The notes beneath the pieces are model-generated. The model ran no database searches and had not been told where the DNA came from. It worked only from the letters and a program-made list of their open reading frames with translations. This document shows positions 9,198 to 18,222 of a DNA stretch of 64,000 nucleotides, in pieces; the first letter of the stretch is position 1, and each line of letters starts with the position of its first letter. Source of the stretch: Lewinella sp. 4G2 (GTDB lineage: Bacteria; Bacteroidota; Bacteroidia; Chitinophagales; Saprospiraceae); contig NZ_LVWJ02000019.1 of NCBI RefSeq assembly GCF_001625015.1, forward strand, positions 372,001-436,000, written 5' to 3'. The position numbers and the translations under genes are program-made.

Positions 9198-10010
9198 CTA
9201 AAAGTCAAAGTCGTGCGGGTCTGGCCCAAAGTGGTGGCCCCGCTCCAATTCGTCGATCGCTACCATATCTTCTTCACTCAGCTCAAAGTCGAACAGGTCA
9301 CCATTTTCTTCGATGCGGCCTTTATTGGTGCTCTTCGGGATGACGATAATATCGTTCTGCAGGCACCACCGAAGGACGACTTGTGCCGCCGTCTTGTTAT
9401 ACTTCTCCGCGATGGTAGCGAAGAGCGGCTCCTCCAAAAACTTCCCTTGCATCAGTGGGCTCCAGGCGGTGATGGCAATGTTGTGCTCATCGCAAGCTGA
9501 GATGGCTTCTGCCTGCACCAAGTAGGGGTGGTATTCGATCTGGTTGACGGCCGGCTTTACGGTGGCCACTTCCAGGATATCCTGTAGGTGCTCATCCATG
9601 AAATTGCTCAGACCAATGGCTTTCACTTTACCCGCTTTTAACGCAGCTTCTAATTCCTTCCAAGCCTGCTGATATCCGTCGACTGGCCAGTGGAGTAAAA
9701 TCAGATCGACGTACGTCACTCCCAACCGTTGAAGGGATTCATCCAGTGCTGCCGTGGTGCGGCCGGCTCGGATGTCGTCGTTCCAGATCTTGGTAGTCAG
9801 CCAAATCTCTTCGCGGGGGACGTTGGCGGTAGCGAGCGCCTTACCGACGGCTTCTTCGTTTTTGTAAATCTTGGCCGTATCGACGTGGCGGTAACCGGCG
9901 TCCAGCGCCCAGTGGATGGCGTTAATTACTTCTTCGCCATTGCCGCTCTGCCATACTCCCAGGCCAAGTTGGGGCATCTCGAGACCATTGTTCAATTTAA
10001 TTTTCATCAT
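9198..10010 (-). CDS. Aldo/keto reductase
   Basis: NADPH-dependent carbonyl reductase of 270 aa with the (beta/alpha)8 barrel of the AKR superfamily. The catalytic tetrad is visible: Asp44 and Tyr49 in RHVDTAKIYKNE, Lys74 in LTTKIWND, and His107 in LILLHWP. The cofactor-binding end has VVLRWCLQNDIIVIPKSTN, where the KSTN segment contacts NADPH phosphate. The sequence resembles the 2,5-diketo-gluconate/methylglyoxal reductase group (AKR5-like). The true substrate is unknown. It lies downstream of proA on the same strand with an 85-bp gap. Confidence 0.92.
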   Translation of the reverse strand: MMKIKLNNGLEMPQLGLGVWQSGNGEEVINAIHWALDAGYRHVDTAKIYKNEEAVGKALATANVPREEIWLTTKIWNDDIRAGRTTAALDESLQRLGVTYVDLILLHWPVDGYQQAWKELEAALKAGKVKAIGLSNFMDEHLQDILEVATVKPAVNQIEYHPYLVQAEAISACDEHNIAITAWSPLMQGKFLEEPLFATIAEKYNKTAAQVVLRWCLQNDIIVIPKSTNKGRIEENGDLFDFELSEEDMVAIDELERGHHFGPDPHDFDF

Positions 10011-10095
10011 AGCTCAGCAACGCCCCACTCCGGTGGAGGTTCAGGCACTACACTAAACCCGTCTGTTTAAAGGACCCTACGTGACGCTTGAGAGC

Positions 10096-11367
10096 TCATC
10101 TCACCTGCCCCTCGCCGGTAACAATCCACTTGTAGCTCGTCAGCGCCGCTAAGCCCATGGGGCCACGGGCGTGCAACTTCTGGGTACTGATGCCAATTTC
10201 TGCCCCCAATTCAAATTGCCCCCCATCCGTAAAAGCCGTGGACGCGTTGGCGTACACTACAGCGGCATCAATCTCCCGCAAGTAACGGTTAATCGTTTCT
10301 TCGTCATCACTCACGATGGATTCACTGTGCCGGCTCCCGTACTTGTTGACGTGAGCGATCGCTTCCCCCGGCTCACCTACCGTTTTTACCGAAAGCTTCA
10401 TGGACAGGAATTCCGTTCCAAAGGAAGTCTCATCCGCACGGTGAAGTAATTCCGCTGGATACTTACCCTCTAGTGCGGCGTAAGCTTCCTCATCAGCAAA
10501 AATTTCGCAATTGTGTTCTGTACCCAAGATTTTTACTAATCCTGGCAGCTTATCGAGCAGGCTCTCGTGCAGGACAATGCAGTCCAGCGAATTACAGACA
10601 CTGACGCGGCGGCTCTTGGCATTCGTGATGATATCTCTCGCCCAATCCACATTGGCGGAGGCGTCTACGTAAGTATGGCAGATACCCGCGCCCGTTTCGA
10701 TGACCGGTACGGTAGCATTCGCCCGGACGTGATCGATGAGTCCCTGACTTCCCCGGGGAATGATGACGTCGACGAGTCCGTCAGCGGTAAGGATTGGGCT
10801 CAGGGCCTCCCGTTCCGCCGGGGCCAGGTAACAGGCGGCCGGTAAGCCATTGGTGGCAAGTGCCTCGTCGATCAATTTTTTGATGGCCAGGTTACTGTCC
10901 TTCGCGTCCCGACTTCCTTTGAGGGCGGAGGCGTTACCACTTTTCAGGTTGAGAGCGAAAACATCAAAAGTTACATTGGGCCGGGATTCAAAGACGATCC
11001 CCACCACGCCAATGGGAACGCTAATGCGCTTCAGCCGAAGCCCATTTTCTAATGTCCGCTCTTCCAGAATGGCTTCCAGTGGGCTGGGTAATTCCGCAAC
11101 TCTACGTAAGTCCACGGCGATAGCGTACAGTCGCTCTTCATTCAGCAGGAGGCGATCAAACTTAGGGTTGGCGGGGTCCATTCGGGCAAGGTCCAGCGTA
11201 TTGGCGGCGAGGAGTTGGGGGATACACTTCTCCGTCAAATCAGCCAACGTGAGGAGGCAGGCATTTAGCCGCTCTTCCGGCATGCGGTTCAATTCCAAAG
11301 CCGCGGTTCGGAGACGAGCCAGGTCAAGGGTGATACTTTCTTGGAGGGAAGTGATCGTCGAAGTCAT
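10096..11367 (-). CDS. proA: Gamma-glutamyl phosphate reductase
   Basis: Second step of proline synthesis: NADPH-dependent reduction of gamma-glutamyl phosphate to glutamate-5-semialdehyde. The aldehyde-dehydrogenase-fold signature blocks are clear: PIGVVGIVFESRPNV, LKSGNASALKGSRDA, DVIIPRGSQGLIDHV, the catalytic cysteine in SVCNSLDC, ADETSFGTEFLSMKL, and NASTAFTDGGQFELGAEIGIS. The start at 11367 (MTSTITSLQES) is chosen because the 31 upstream residues are not ProA-like and because a TACCTTTA box sits 3 nt before this ATG. At 423 aa it is full length. No proB or proC gene is adjacent. Confidence 0.95.
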   Translation of the reverse strand: MTSTITSLQESITLDLARLRTAALELNRMPEERLNACLLTLADLTEKCIPQLLAANTLDLARMDPANPKFDRLLLNEERLYAIAVDLRRVAELPSPLEAILEERTLENGLRLKRISVPIGVVGIVFESRPNVTFDVFALNLKSGNASALKGSRDAKDSNLAIKKLIDEALATNGLPAACYLAPAEREALSPILTADGLVDVIIPRGSQGLIDHVRANATVPVIETGAGICHTYVDASANVDWARDIITNAKSRRVSVCNSLDCIVLHESLLDKLPGLVKILGTEHNCEIFADEEAYAALEGKYPAELLHRADETSFGTEFLSMKLSVKTVGEPGEAIAHVNKYGSRHSESIVSDDEETINRYLREIDAAVVYANASTAFTDGGQFELGAEIGISTQKLHARGPMGLAALTSYKWIVTGEGQVR

Positions 11368-11370
11368 ACT

Positions 11371-11378
11371 TAAAGGTA
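11371..11378 (-). promoter_or_regulatory. -7 promoter box (TACCTTTA) for proA
   Basis: One mismatch from TAnnTTTG, 3 nt before the ATG. Predicts a leaderless proA mRNA. Confidence 0.5.
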
Positions 11379-11530
11379 GTGCGTAGCCCATTCGGTCAGA
11401 ACCTGCGGTGCTCAAATGGCTCGACCAGTTATGGCGGATATTCCGACTACCAAATGGCATCGGGTCAATGATCGAAGTGGGGGAGAATATAGATTAGGAG
11501 GGCGAGGAAACTTTGCTGCGCCCAATAGCG

Positions 11531-12307
11531 CTAAGCGCCAAAGCGGCGGTGGATCAACCGAAGCGTCTTCAGCCGCTTACCGCGGTCGTCGAAGATGGAA
11601 ATGAGGTACATGCCATCCGGCAGGTCCTTGATGTCGTAGCCCGTGGTGCCGGCCGGGCGGTCGTAGCGGAGGACGCGTTTGCCGACGGTGTTGGAAATAT
11701 CAACGCGGCCAACTTTTACACCACCGGGTACTTCGACGAAAAAGCGTTCGCGGGCGGGGTTCGGGTACAGATTCACCCGGCTGGGGGCGGGGCGGCGTAG
11801 TTTTGGTACTGAAGTGCTTGAGCTAGCGCCCGTTGTAGAAGCCGTTTCGGCCTTGCGGGAAACGCGGGTCGTAAAATTCGCCGTACCCAGGTTTACGCCC
11901 GGTACGTTAGCGTCCTTGAAGATGACGCCCACTGTGCCGAGACCGGTCTGGCCACCGCAGTTGAGCACTACCGCGAACTGAGCGCTTTCACCCGGCCCGA
12001 TGCGTACTGGCTTCGTAGCCTCCTCGGCGGTGCGGGGGACGATGAAGGGCGTGGCATCGTTGCGGCGGCTGAAGGTGCCGTAGTTCCACCGGCCCGGCTT
12101 TTTACCCGCGAACTGTTCCGGCACGAGATCAACTGCCTTATCACCCGTATTCGTTACGGTGATGTTGGTAATATCCTGGTAACCGTCTTCGAAGTTATCC
12201 ACCACCACTTCCTTGGTTACGTTAGACGGCTCAATACGCAGGGAAGCAGTTTGCGCAAAGCAAACCGTACCTACGAAGAGCAGTAGTAACGTAAAGATGG
12301 ATTTCAT
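11531..12307 (-). CDS. T9SS-sorted secreted protein, unknown function
   Basis: 258 aa. Signal peptide MKSIFTLLLLFVGTVCFAQ, then a beta-rich domain of about 130 residues with an immunoglobulin-like look (ITNITVTNTGDKAVDLVPEQF, GESAQFAVVLNCGG). A Ser/Thr-rich linker (about 160-175) follows. The end is a typical T9SS type A sorting domain: NLYPNPARERFFVEV, VDISNTVGKRVL, LPDGMYLISIFDDRGKR. Export across the outer membrane with removal of the C-terminal domain is inferred from that domain. The function of the passenger is not recognised. The gene is followed by proA on the same strand. Confidence 0.85.
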   Translation of the reverse strand: MKSIFTLLLLFVGTVCFAQTASLRIEPSNVTKEVVVDNFEDGYQDITNITVTNTGDKAVDLVPEQFAGKKPGRWNYGTFSRRNDATPFIVPRTAEEATKPVRIGPGESAQFAVVLNCGGQTGLGTVGVIFKDANVPGVNLGTANFTTRVSRKAETASTTGASSSTSVPKLRRPAPSRVNLYPNPARERFFVEVPGGVKVGRVDISNTVGKRVLRYDRPAGTTGYDIKDLPDGMYLISIFDDRGKRLKTLRLIHRRFGA

Positions 12308-12490
12308 TCAAGGTCTGTTTTGCGGGGCGCTGGTCGGCGGCTTACTGCCAAGTTAACTCAGAAAGCACCCTCGGAGTTAACAAAGATGCGCCAATAATTA
12401 CGATGTAACGGAAAAAAGTCGGCCGTTACGCAATAATTAACGGTTCAGTCCATTGCGTCGCTCGATCATCGCTTCTTGCTCCCTTAGTTG

Positions 12491-12507
12491 GCACCTGCGG
12501 CAGCGCC
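12491..12507 (+). repeat. 17-nt interspersed motif, exact copy
   Basis: GCACCTGCGGCAGCGCC in the region between the T9SS protein and pheT. Confidence 0.75.
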
Positions 12508-12535
12508 CCGTTCTACGTCTATTCAGCTCCACCAT

Positions 12536-12551
12536 ACCTTATATATAAGGT
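12536..12551. promoter_or_regulatory. Perfect 16-bp palindrome upstream of pheT
   Basis: ACCTTATATATAAGGT, fully self-complementary, about 75 bp upstream of the pheT -7 box. Candidate operator; the protein that would bind is unknown. Confidence 0.35.
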
Positions 12552-12623
12552 CATTTATCACCCGATTTTGCTCAGCGCTCGGTAAAGGCGAGCAATCGCT
12601 ACGACCGCTAAGGGACTGACTAT

Positions 12624-12631
12624 TACCTTTG
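12624..12631 (+). promoter_or_regulatory. -7 promoter box (TACCTTTG) for pheT
   Basis: Exact match to TAnnTTTG, 19 nt before the ATG. Predicted 5' leader about 10-15 nt. Confidence 0.55.
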
Positions 12632-12650
12632 CCCGCCCAAGAAAAAAACT

Positions 12651-15104
12651 ATGAAAGTTTCCCTCAACTGGTTGCGCCAGTACCTTGATATCGACCTGGA
12701 CGCGGAAAGCATCGGCCAGATCCTCACCGGCACCGGGCTGGAGGTAGAGGGCATGGAAAAAGTGGAATCCATCCCCGGCGGTTTGGCTGGCCTTGTCGTC
12801 GGCCACGTCCTGGAATGCGGCAAGCACCCCGGGGCCGATCGCCTGTCCCTAACCAGGGTCGATACCGGCGCGGGAGAACCCGTTTCTATCGTCTGCGGTG
12901 CTCCCAACGTCGCCGCCGGTCAGTACGTGATCGTGGCCACGGTCGGCGCCAAACTTTACCCCAATGAGGGTGACCCCTTTACTATCAAAAAAGGTAAGAT
13001 CCGCGGCGAAGTTTCCGAAGGCATGATCTGCGCCGAAGACGAGATCGGCCTCGGCCAGAGCCACGACGGCATCATGGTCCTCGACCAGGAATACGCCCCC
13101 GGCACCCCGGCGGCCACCGTTTTTGAGCTCGAAGAAGACTACGTTTACGACATCGGCCTGACGCCCAACCGCTCCGACGCAACGAACCACCTGGGCGTAG
13201 CTTTTGACCTCGCCGCGGCGCTGAACGTGTTGCACGACAAGAATGTCAGGGTAGAGCGCCCCGACGTCAGCGCCTTTCAGGCCGGCGATGCGGCTCCGGT
13301 CAAGGTGACCGTCCACGATGCCACCCAGGCACCACGTTACGCGGGCCTGACCATCGAAAATTTGACCGTCGCTCCCAGCCCGGACTGGCTTCGGCAGCGC
13401 CTGCAGGCCATCGGCGTCAAGTCCATCAACAACGTAGTGGACGTGACCAACTTCGTACTGCACGAACTCGGCCAGCCCCTCCACGCTTTCGATTTAGATA
13501 AGATGGCCGGCGGCGAGATCCACGTAGAAAAACTACCTGAAGGCACCAAATTCACCTCCCTCGACGAGGTGGAGCGCACCCTCAGCGCGGACGATCTGAT
13601 GATCTGCGATGGCCTGCACCAACCCATGTGTATCGCCGGCGTTTTCGGCGGTCTTGATAGCGGCGTGAGCGATACGACCACCCGCATCTTCCTCGAAGCC
13701 GCTCATTTCGAGGCCGGCACCACCCGCCGCAGCAGCATGCGCCACACCCTCCGCACGGACGCCGCCCGCGTATTCGAAAAGGGCAGTGACCCGAACGTGA
13801 CGGTTTTCGCCCTCAAACGCGCCGCCCTCCTCCTCGAAGAACTGGCCGGCGGAAAAGTCACCAGCCAGCTGCTCGATCTCTACCCTAACCCGGTGGAACC
13901 GCTGAAAATTAAAGTGCGTGACCAAAAGATCCGTGAAGTCATCGGCGCAGATCTGGCGCGGACGCAGGTGCGGGGGATTTTGGAAAGCATGGATATGGGT
14001 GTCTCGGCACTGGATGACGAGACGCTGGAAGTAGCCGTCCCCACCAACAAATCGGACGTAACGCGGGAGATTGACGTGATTGAAGAAATACTGCGGATCT
14101 ACGGTTTCGACAACGTACCGATCCCCGGCGAGATCACCACCGCCATGATCGTGGCCCCCAACCCGGACCCGAACTACATCCGTGAACTGACGGGTGACCT
14201 CCTCGTCGCTAACGGCTTCTACGAAATGATGGCCCTCTCCCTCGACGAAAGCCGCTACTACCAGGAAAAGGGAGAAGAAGGACAGCTGGAAGGCGTCGTT
14301 TACATTAACAACACCAGCAACGTCCACTTGGACATCATGCGCCCGGGGATGCTGCAGAGCGCCCTCGAAACGGTGGCCCACAACCACAACCGCCAACAGC
14401 AGGACTTGCGCCTTTTCGAATTCGGCCGTACTTACCACCTCGACCGGGAGAAAAACAGCCCCTACCAGGAGGTGAACCACCTGACGCTGACGTTGACCGG
14501 CCGCAAAACCGCCGAATCCTGGCACGGCGGACAGGCTAAAAACGACGCCAACTTCTACACCCTGAAGGCAGCCGTGGAAATCGTCCTTAAACGCCTCGGC
14601 GTGGATAATTACCGGACCGCCGAGGTAGAAGGCGACGACTACCAATTCGGCCTCCGTTACCACAAGGGGCCGATGGTACTGGCCGACTTCGGGCTCGTCC
14701 ACACCAAACAACTGAAGCAACGGCAGATCAAATCCGACGTCTACTTCGCGGACCTCAACTGGGATAACATCCTTAAGGTTTTACCGAAGAAGCCAGTCCA
14801 GGTACAAACGCCGAGCAAGTATCCCTCCCTGCGGCGGGACCTCGCCCTGATCGTCCGAAAAGACGTCAAGTTTGCCGACATCGAGCGCCTGGCCCGCAAG
14901 GCGGAGAAGAAGTTCCTCACCGCCGTCAACCTGTTCGACGTGTACGAGAACGACGAGCAGTTGGGAGCAGGGAAGAAGAGCTACGCCGTCAGCTTCCAGT
15001 TGGAATCCGATAGCAAGACCCTTTCCGAAAAGGAAGTGGACAAAGCCATGCGGGGGATAGAGGGCAGCCTGACGAAGCAGTTGTCCGCGGAAGTACGGCG
15101 GTAG
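12651..15104 (+). CDS. pheT: Phenylalanine-tRNA ligase beta subunit
   Basis: Beta chain of the alpha2-beta2 enzyme that charges tRNA-Phe in the cytoplasm. At 817 aa it is full length. Domains in order: start MKVSLNWLRQYLDIDLD; an EMAP/tRNA-binding domain at about 40-150 (GHVLECGKHPGADRLSLTRV, GKIRGEVSEGMICAEDEIGL); B3/B4 editing region about 210-385 (GVKSINNVVDVTNFVLHELG, HAFDLDK); B5 about 410-475; the catalytic-like core; and an FDX-ACB anticodon-binding domain from about 720 (PSKYPSLRRDLALIVRKDV). No pheS is adjacent, which is usual in Bacteroidota. A rho-independent terminator follows. Confidence 0.97.
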   Translation: MKVSLNWLRQYLDIDLDAESIGQILTGTGLEVEGMEKVESIPGGLAGLVVGHVLECGKHPGADRLSLTRVDTGAGEPVSIVCGAPNVAAGQYVIVATVGAKLYPNEGDPFTIKKGKIRGEVSEGMICAEDEIGLGQSHDGIMVLDQEYAPGTPAATVFELEEDYVYDIGLTPNRSDATNHLGVAFDLAAALNVLHDKNVRVERPDVSAFQAGDAAPVKVTVHDATQAPRYAGLTIENLTVAPSPDWLRQRLQAIGVKSINNVVDVTNFVLHELGQPLHAFDLDKMAGGEIHVEKLPEGTKFTSLDEVERTLSADDLMICDGLHQPMCIAGVFGGLDSGVSDTTTRIFLEAAHFEAGTTRRSSMRHTLRTDAARVFEKGSDPNVTVFALKRAALLLEELAGGKVTSQLLDLYPNPVEPLKIKVRDQKIREVIGADLARTQVRGILESMDMGVSALDDETLEVAVPTNKSDVTREIDVIEEILRIYGFDNVPIPGEITTAMIVAPNPDPNYIRELTGDLLVANGFYEMMALSLDESRYYQEKGEEGQLEGVVYINNTSNVHLDIMRPGMLQSALETVAHNHNRQQQDLRLFEFGRTYHLDREKNSPYQEVNHLTLTLTGRKTAESWHGGQAKNDANFYTLKAAVEIVLKRLGVDNYRTAEVEGDDYQFGLRYHKGPMVLADFGLVHTKQLKQRQIKSDVYFADLNWDNILKVLPKKPVQVQTPSKYPSLRRDLALIVRKDVKFADIERLARKAEKKFLTAVNLFDVYENDEQLGAGKKSYAVSFQLESDSKTLSEKEVDKAMRGIEGSLTKQLSAEVRR

Positions 15105-15138
15105 CAGAGACAGCGCTAACCGGGGCATCCCCAAAAAT

Positions 15139-15173
15139 AAAGCCCCCGCTGGATGATCCGGCGGGGGCTTTTT
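15139..15173. terminator. Bidirectional terminator between pheT and convergent protease gene
   Basis: AAAGCCCCCGC ... GCGGGGGCTTT hairpin flanked by A- and T-runs. Well placed for both convergent genes. Confidence 0.85.
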
Positions 15174-15197
15174 GCTTGGTAGTCGAGGAGCTGATGC

Positions 15198-16088
15198 TTA
15201 GAACAACCAGCGCAGCGCGACCCGGTCGTAGTAGCTGAACTCACCGTCCGTGTCAGAAGGCCAGCAGGCGTTCATTTGGGAGTCGGTGTCGTAGCCTGCC
15301 GGCGTTCCGGGGATGCGCTGGGCGCCGGAAGAGCTCTGCCCTTCGTTGCTAAATCCACGGTTACAGGAGGAACGGTCGAAGAAATCCGTGTGGCGCAGGC
15401 CCAGGCAGTGGCCGATCTCGTGGCCGATCACGTGTTCGTTAGCCTGGCTATCCTCGTTGTCCATCCCCGTAAAGATGCGGACCCACTTATAGGGGTTCCC
15501 GTTGTTGTACGGGAAACCGGCCCGGCCGCCGGCGGTGGATTCGCTGTCGTCGCGGTAGACGACAATGTCGTAGAAGAGGTTGTTCCACCAGGACTTGTTG
15601 CCGAACTCCAGCTCGAGGTCGATCGTCAGGTTGAGGGCGTTGTAATTGGCCACGGCGTAACGAAGGCCGCGCTGTTGCTCCGCGTTCAGCCCGTCGGAGC
15701 CACCCGTGGAGCCCAGGATCTTAATGGTACGTTTCGTCACCCGGTTATTGGTGCGGTACTGCTTTTCGTCGTCGCCGGAAAAGGACTGGTAGAGCTTGAG
15801 TTGCTCCTTGGTCATCTCAATATCGTCGCTGACGACGTAGACGGTTTCGACGGTGCCGTCCGGGCGGGTGACTTCCTGGCGAATCGGGTTGCTGTAGTCT
15901 TCGGTCTGGCTCTGAATGTGGGCGAGGAGCGCGTCGTGGAGTTCCGGCCGGTCGGCGTCCTGGTGGTCGTTGTAGTCGTGGGTGACCTCCTCAACTGGTT
16001 GTGGGTTGGCGAGGCCTTCGTTGTCGGATTCGCAGCTGGAGAAAACGCCGACGGCGCAGAGGATGAAAAGGATGAACGTGTGTTTCAT
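15198..16088 (-). CDS. Lipoprotein zinc metalloprotease, HEIGH type
   Basis: 296 aa. The signal sequence ends in a lipobox-like GVFSSC with Cys19, so a lipid-anchored protein is likely. The catalytic zinc site is HEIGHCLGLRHTD near residue 220, the HExxHxxGxxH of metzincins, with a downstream Met-containing turn (DSQMNACWPSD). This fits the dual-action HEIGH metallopeptidase family of Bacteroidota. The acidic segment after the lipid Cys (DYNDHQDADRPELHD) may be a spacer. No T9SS tail is present. Substrate unknown. Confidence 0.85.
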   Translation of the reverse strand: MKHTFILFILCAVGVFSSCESDNEGLANPQPVEEVTHDYNDHQDADRPELHDALLAHIQSQTEDYSNPIRQEVTRPDGTVETVYVVSDDIEMTKEQLKLYQSFSGDDEKQYRTNNRVTKRTIKILGSTGGSDGLNAEQQRGLRYAVANYNALNLTIDLELEFGNKSWWNNLFYDIVVYRDDSESTAGGRAGFPYNNGNPYKWVRIFTGMDNEDSQANEHVIGHEIGHCLGLRHTDFFDRSSCNRGFSNEGQSSSGAQRIPGTPAGYDTDSQMNACWPSDTDGEFSYYDRVALRWLF

Positions 16089-16421
16089 GGTGAATATGGA
16101 TTAAAGAATGAATGAATAGTTCCTTCCACGCACAGCGATGGTGGGGGCGCGGTGGCCCGTTGTTTATACCAATACTGTTGAGGGGAAGTAGTACCGACCG
16201 TTGACGAATGACACTCACCGGCCGGTTACGTAAAGTTCATACCGGATGCAGACCAAGCGTTACGGCGGGCAAGAGAAAAATCGCTCACACGGCCGGTTTG
16301 GGGGGTGCTCATATAAGGCCGCAAAATTTCCTAAAAAGTTTTTCCCCGTAACGCAGCGCCGGCAACGGGCATAGAAAAGCAGTAACGCTGGAGAGAGCCT
16401 TCGGCGAGAAAAATCTTGACC
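16089..16421. other. 333-bp divergent intergenic region
   Basis: Between the divergent HEIGH protease and the LGFP-repeat protein. I see no gene, repeat or clear promoter box in it. Confidence 0.5.
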
Positions 16422-17924
16422 ATGACACTTTTCCAGGGAGGTACCTTCCACCGCAACGCCGCCGGCCAAATGATCAAGTCGGCCAACATTGAAATCGTTT
16501 TCACTCCGGAACACGGAGGCCGCCGCCGCCGCGTCACTAGTGGCAGCAGTGGGCGGTACAGTATTTCGTTACCTACCGGCCGCTACCGGGCGGAAGGTTT
16601 TCAAGGGGGCCGCCGCGTCTTCAGTACGGGAACTGGCTTTGTCGTCGCCCGGCGGGAACGGCAGACCTTCAACCTGATTATTTCCGGGGCACCACCGGCC
16701 AATTTTCGGGTGGAGTGGCCCATCCGCCCCCTGTGGCTCCGGCTTAACGGGGCGGACGGGTGGTTGGGCAACCCGACTACGGCGCTACGTACTTGCCCCA
16801 AACCCTGGAACCGGGGCCGGTTCACCCACTTTGAAGGCGGGTCCATCTACCATACCCCCAGTACCGGTGCCATTGCAATCCCCAGGGTAATTTTTGACGT
16901 ATGGGCACGGCACGGCCACGAAAGGGGCGTGCTGGGTTTCCCCTGCCCTAAGCACTGGGGGCGCAACCTTTCCGCTTACCGCTTGAACCACCGGGACAGT
17001 AAGGTCCACCTCTTTGAAGGGGGCGTCCTCGTACTCCGGCCGAGCGGGACGGTAAGGGTAATCCTACATTCCGCCGTAACCGCCAGCCAGTTCAATACCC
17101 GTACGTGGAGTAAGCACGGGGAGATCAATAAGGACAGCCGGCCCTTCGTCGGGGCGCAGGGGCTCACCTATCATCCGGGGAACAGTGCCGCCGAACGCCG
17201 GTGGTTCGTCACCAAACACAGCAGCAGTTTGCCCGATCTGGACCAGATCGCCAAACTGGACAAGCACTTCAAAACGGTTCACGCCACCAACAACCTGGGT
17301 AATACGGTGGGTACGGACCACGCCGGTGATTGCGACGCCTGGCAAAACCGGATCTACGTGGCTTGCCAAGTCCCTCACTCCGTCGCGGTGCTGAACCGTA
17401 ACCTCAAATTGCTGAGTAACGAAACACTGAAGCCCAGGGAGGACGGTGCCTTCCCCCTCGGCCAGGACAAACTTCCCTGGTGCGCCGTCAACCCCTGCGA
17501 CGGGTTACTGTATACTTCCGTCTTTGACAATACGGACAAGATCCACGGCTTCGACATTCGCCGGGGATACCGGTACACGAAGACGATCACCATCGACCGG
17601 AAGATCGACCGGATCCAGGGGGGTGCCTTTACGCCAAACGGGATGCTCGTACTGGCCTCCGATGATCGGCGGGACCAATCCTTTGCCTACCTCAAGGTTT
17701 TCAACGGGCACTCCGGTGCTCTACTCGCCAGCCGTTCGGTGGAGCGGAAGTGGACGGACTCTACCTTTTCCGATCAAGAAATTGAAGGGGTGTGCTTTGC
17801 TCCGCGCGTCCCTTACGGAAAATGGACAGCCCTGCACACGATCATCATTAAAACGAACGTGCCCAATCGCCAGTGTTGGATCAAGCATTACCACATTCCG
17901 TCCGACCAGCTAAAGTGGTTGTAG
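16422..17924 (+). CDS. LGFP-repeat and beta-propeller protein, unknown function
   Basis: 500 aa, start ATG at 16422 (an in-frame TTG lies two codons earlier). Three parts can be seen. Residues about 15-88 look like a carboxypeptidase regulatory/transthyretin-like beta-sandwich (SGSSGRYSISLPTGRYRAEG). Residues about 95-215 hold two LGFP-type repeats (DGWLGNPT...HFEGGSIYHTPSTGAI; RGVLGFPCPKHWG...LFEGGVLVLRPSG), modules associated with cell-wall or surface binding in actinobacteria. Residues about 225-500 look like a beta-propeller (RIYVACQVPHSVAVLN, AVNPCDGLLYTSVFDN, GGAFTPNGMLVLASDD). There is no signal peptide or sorting tail, so the location is unclear. The combination is unusual and no function is claimed. 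Confidence 0.75.
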   Translation: MTLFQGGTFHRNAAGQMIKSANIEIVFTPEHGGRRRRVTSGSSGRYSISLPTGRYRAEGFQGGRRVFSTGTGFVVARRERQTFNLIISGAPPANFRVEWPIRPLWLRLNGADGWLGNPTTALRTCPKPWNRGRFTHFEGGSIYHTPSTGAIAIPRVIFDVWARHGHERGVLGFPCPKHWGRNLSAYRLNHRDSKVHLFEGGVLVLRPSGTVRVILHSAVTASQFNTRTWSKHGEINKDSRPFVGAQGLTYHPGNSAAERRWFVTKHSSSLPDLDQIAKLDKHFKTVHATNNLGNTVGTDHAGDCDAWQNRIYVACQVPHSVAVLNRNLKLLSNETLKPREDGAFPLGQDKLPWCAVNPCDGLLYTSVFDNTDKIHGFDIRRGYRYTKTITIDRKIDRIQGGAFTPNGMLVLASDDRRDQSFAYLKVFNGHSGALLASRSVERKWTDSTFSDQEIEGVCFAPRVPYGKWTALHTIIIKTNVPNRQCWIKHYHIPSDQLKWL

Positions 17925-18222
17925 GCTGGCGTAAGCGTTCCGCATCAACTAAATTCGGTCTTTTGGTCAGGCACCATTACGGTGGCCGGAGGGTTGGTTG
18001 AATGAATAGCGTTCCATCCTGCCATCCCCAATTTTTGGCACCTGCGGCAGCGCCACGCAGTTAGTCCCGCACTTAGTCGGGGCGCCCTGTTGGCCGACTG
18101 GAGCTGATGGCCTCATTCAACAAAGCAGGTGGTTAACTAAAAACATATTTGTTGTAACTTGGCCCGCGAACCCGTGACTGCGGGGAGATTTCACTTTTCC
18201 GACGTCACACCTTACGTAAACC
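17925..18222. other. 298-bp intergenic region before the zapA cluster
   Basis: Holds one exact copy of the 17-nt motif (18038-18054) and otherwise no gene. A TAACTTGG at 18155-18162 is a weak -7 candidate for the following genes. Confidence 0.5.
18038..18054 (+). repeat. 17-nt interspersed motif, exact copy
   Basis: GCACCTGCGGCAGCGCC, intergenic, upstream of the zapB-like/zapA/rny cluster. Confidence 0.75.

Larger units (their letters stand above)
12308..12650. other. 343-bp divergent intergenic region (T9SS protein / pheT)
   Basis: No gene. It holds a GTTAACTC/GAGTTAAC hairpin (12352-12381), one exact 17-nt motif (12491-12507), a 16-bp palindrome (12536-12551) and the pheT -7 box (12624-12631). 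Confidence 0.7.

Noticed and set aside
13391..13407. Further copy of the 17-nt motif in pheT
   Set aside because: Only the second half (CGGCAGCGCC) matches; it is ordinary coding for the conserved WLRQRLQ segment. A similar near miss at 28494 in the ABC exporter gene was also left out.
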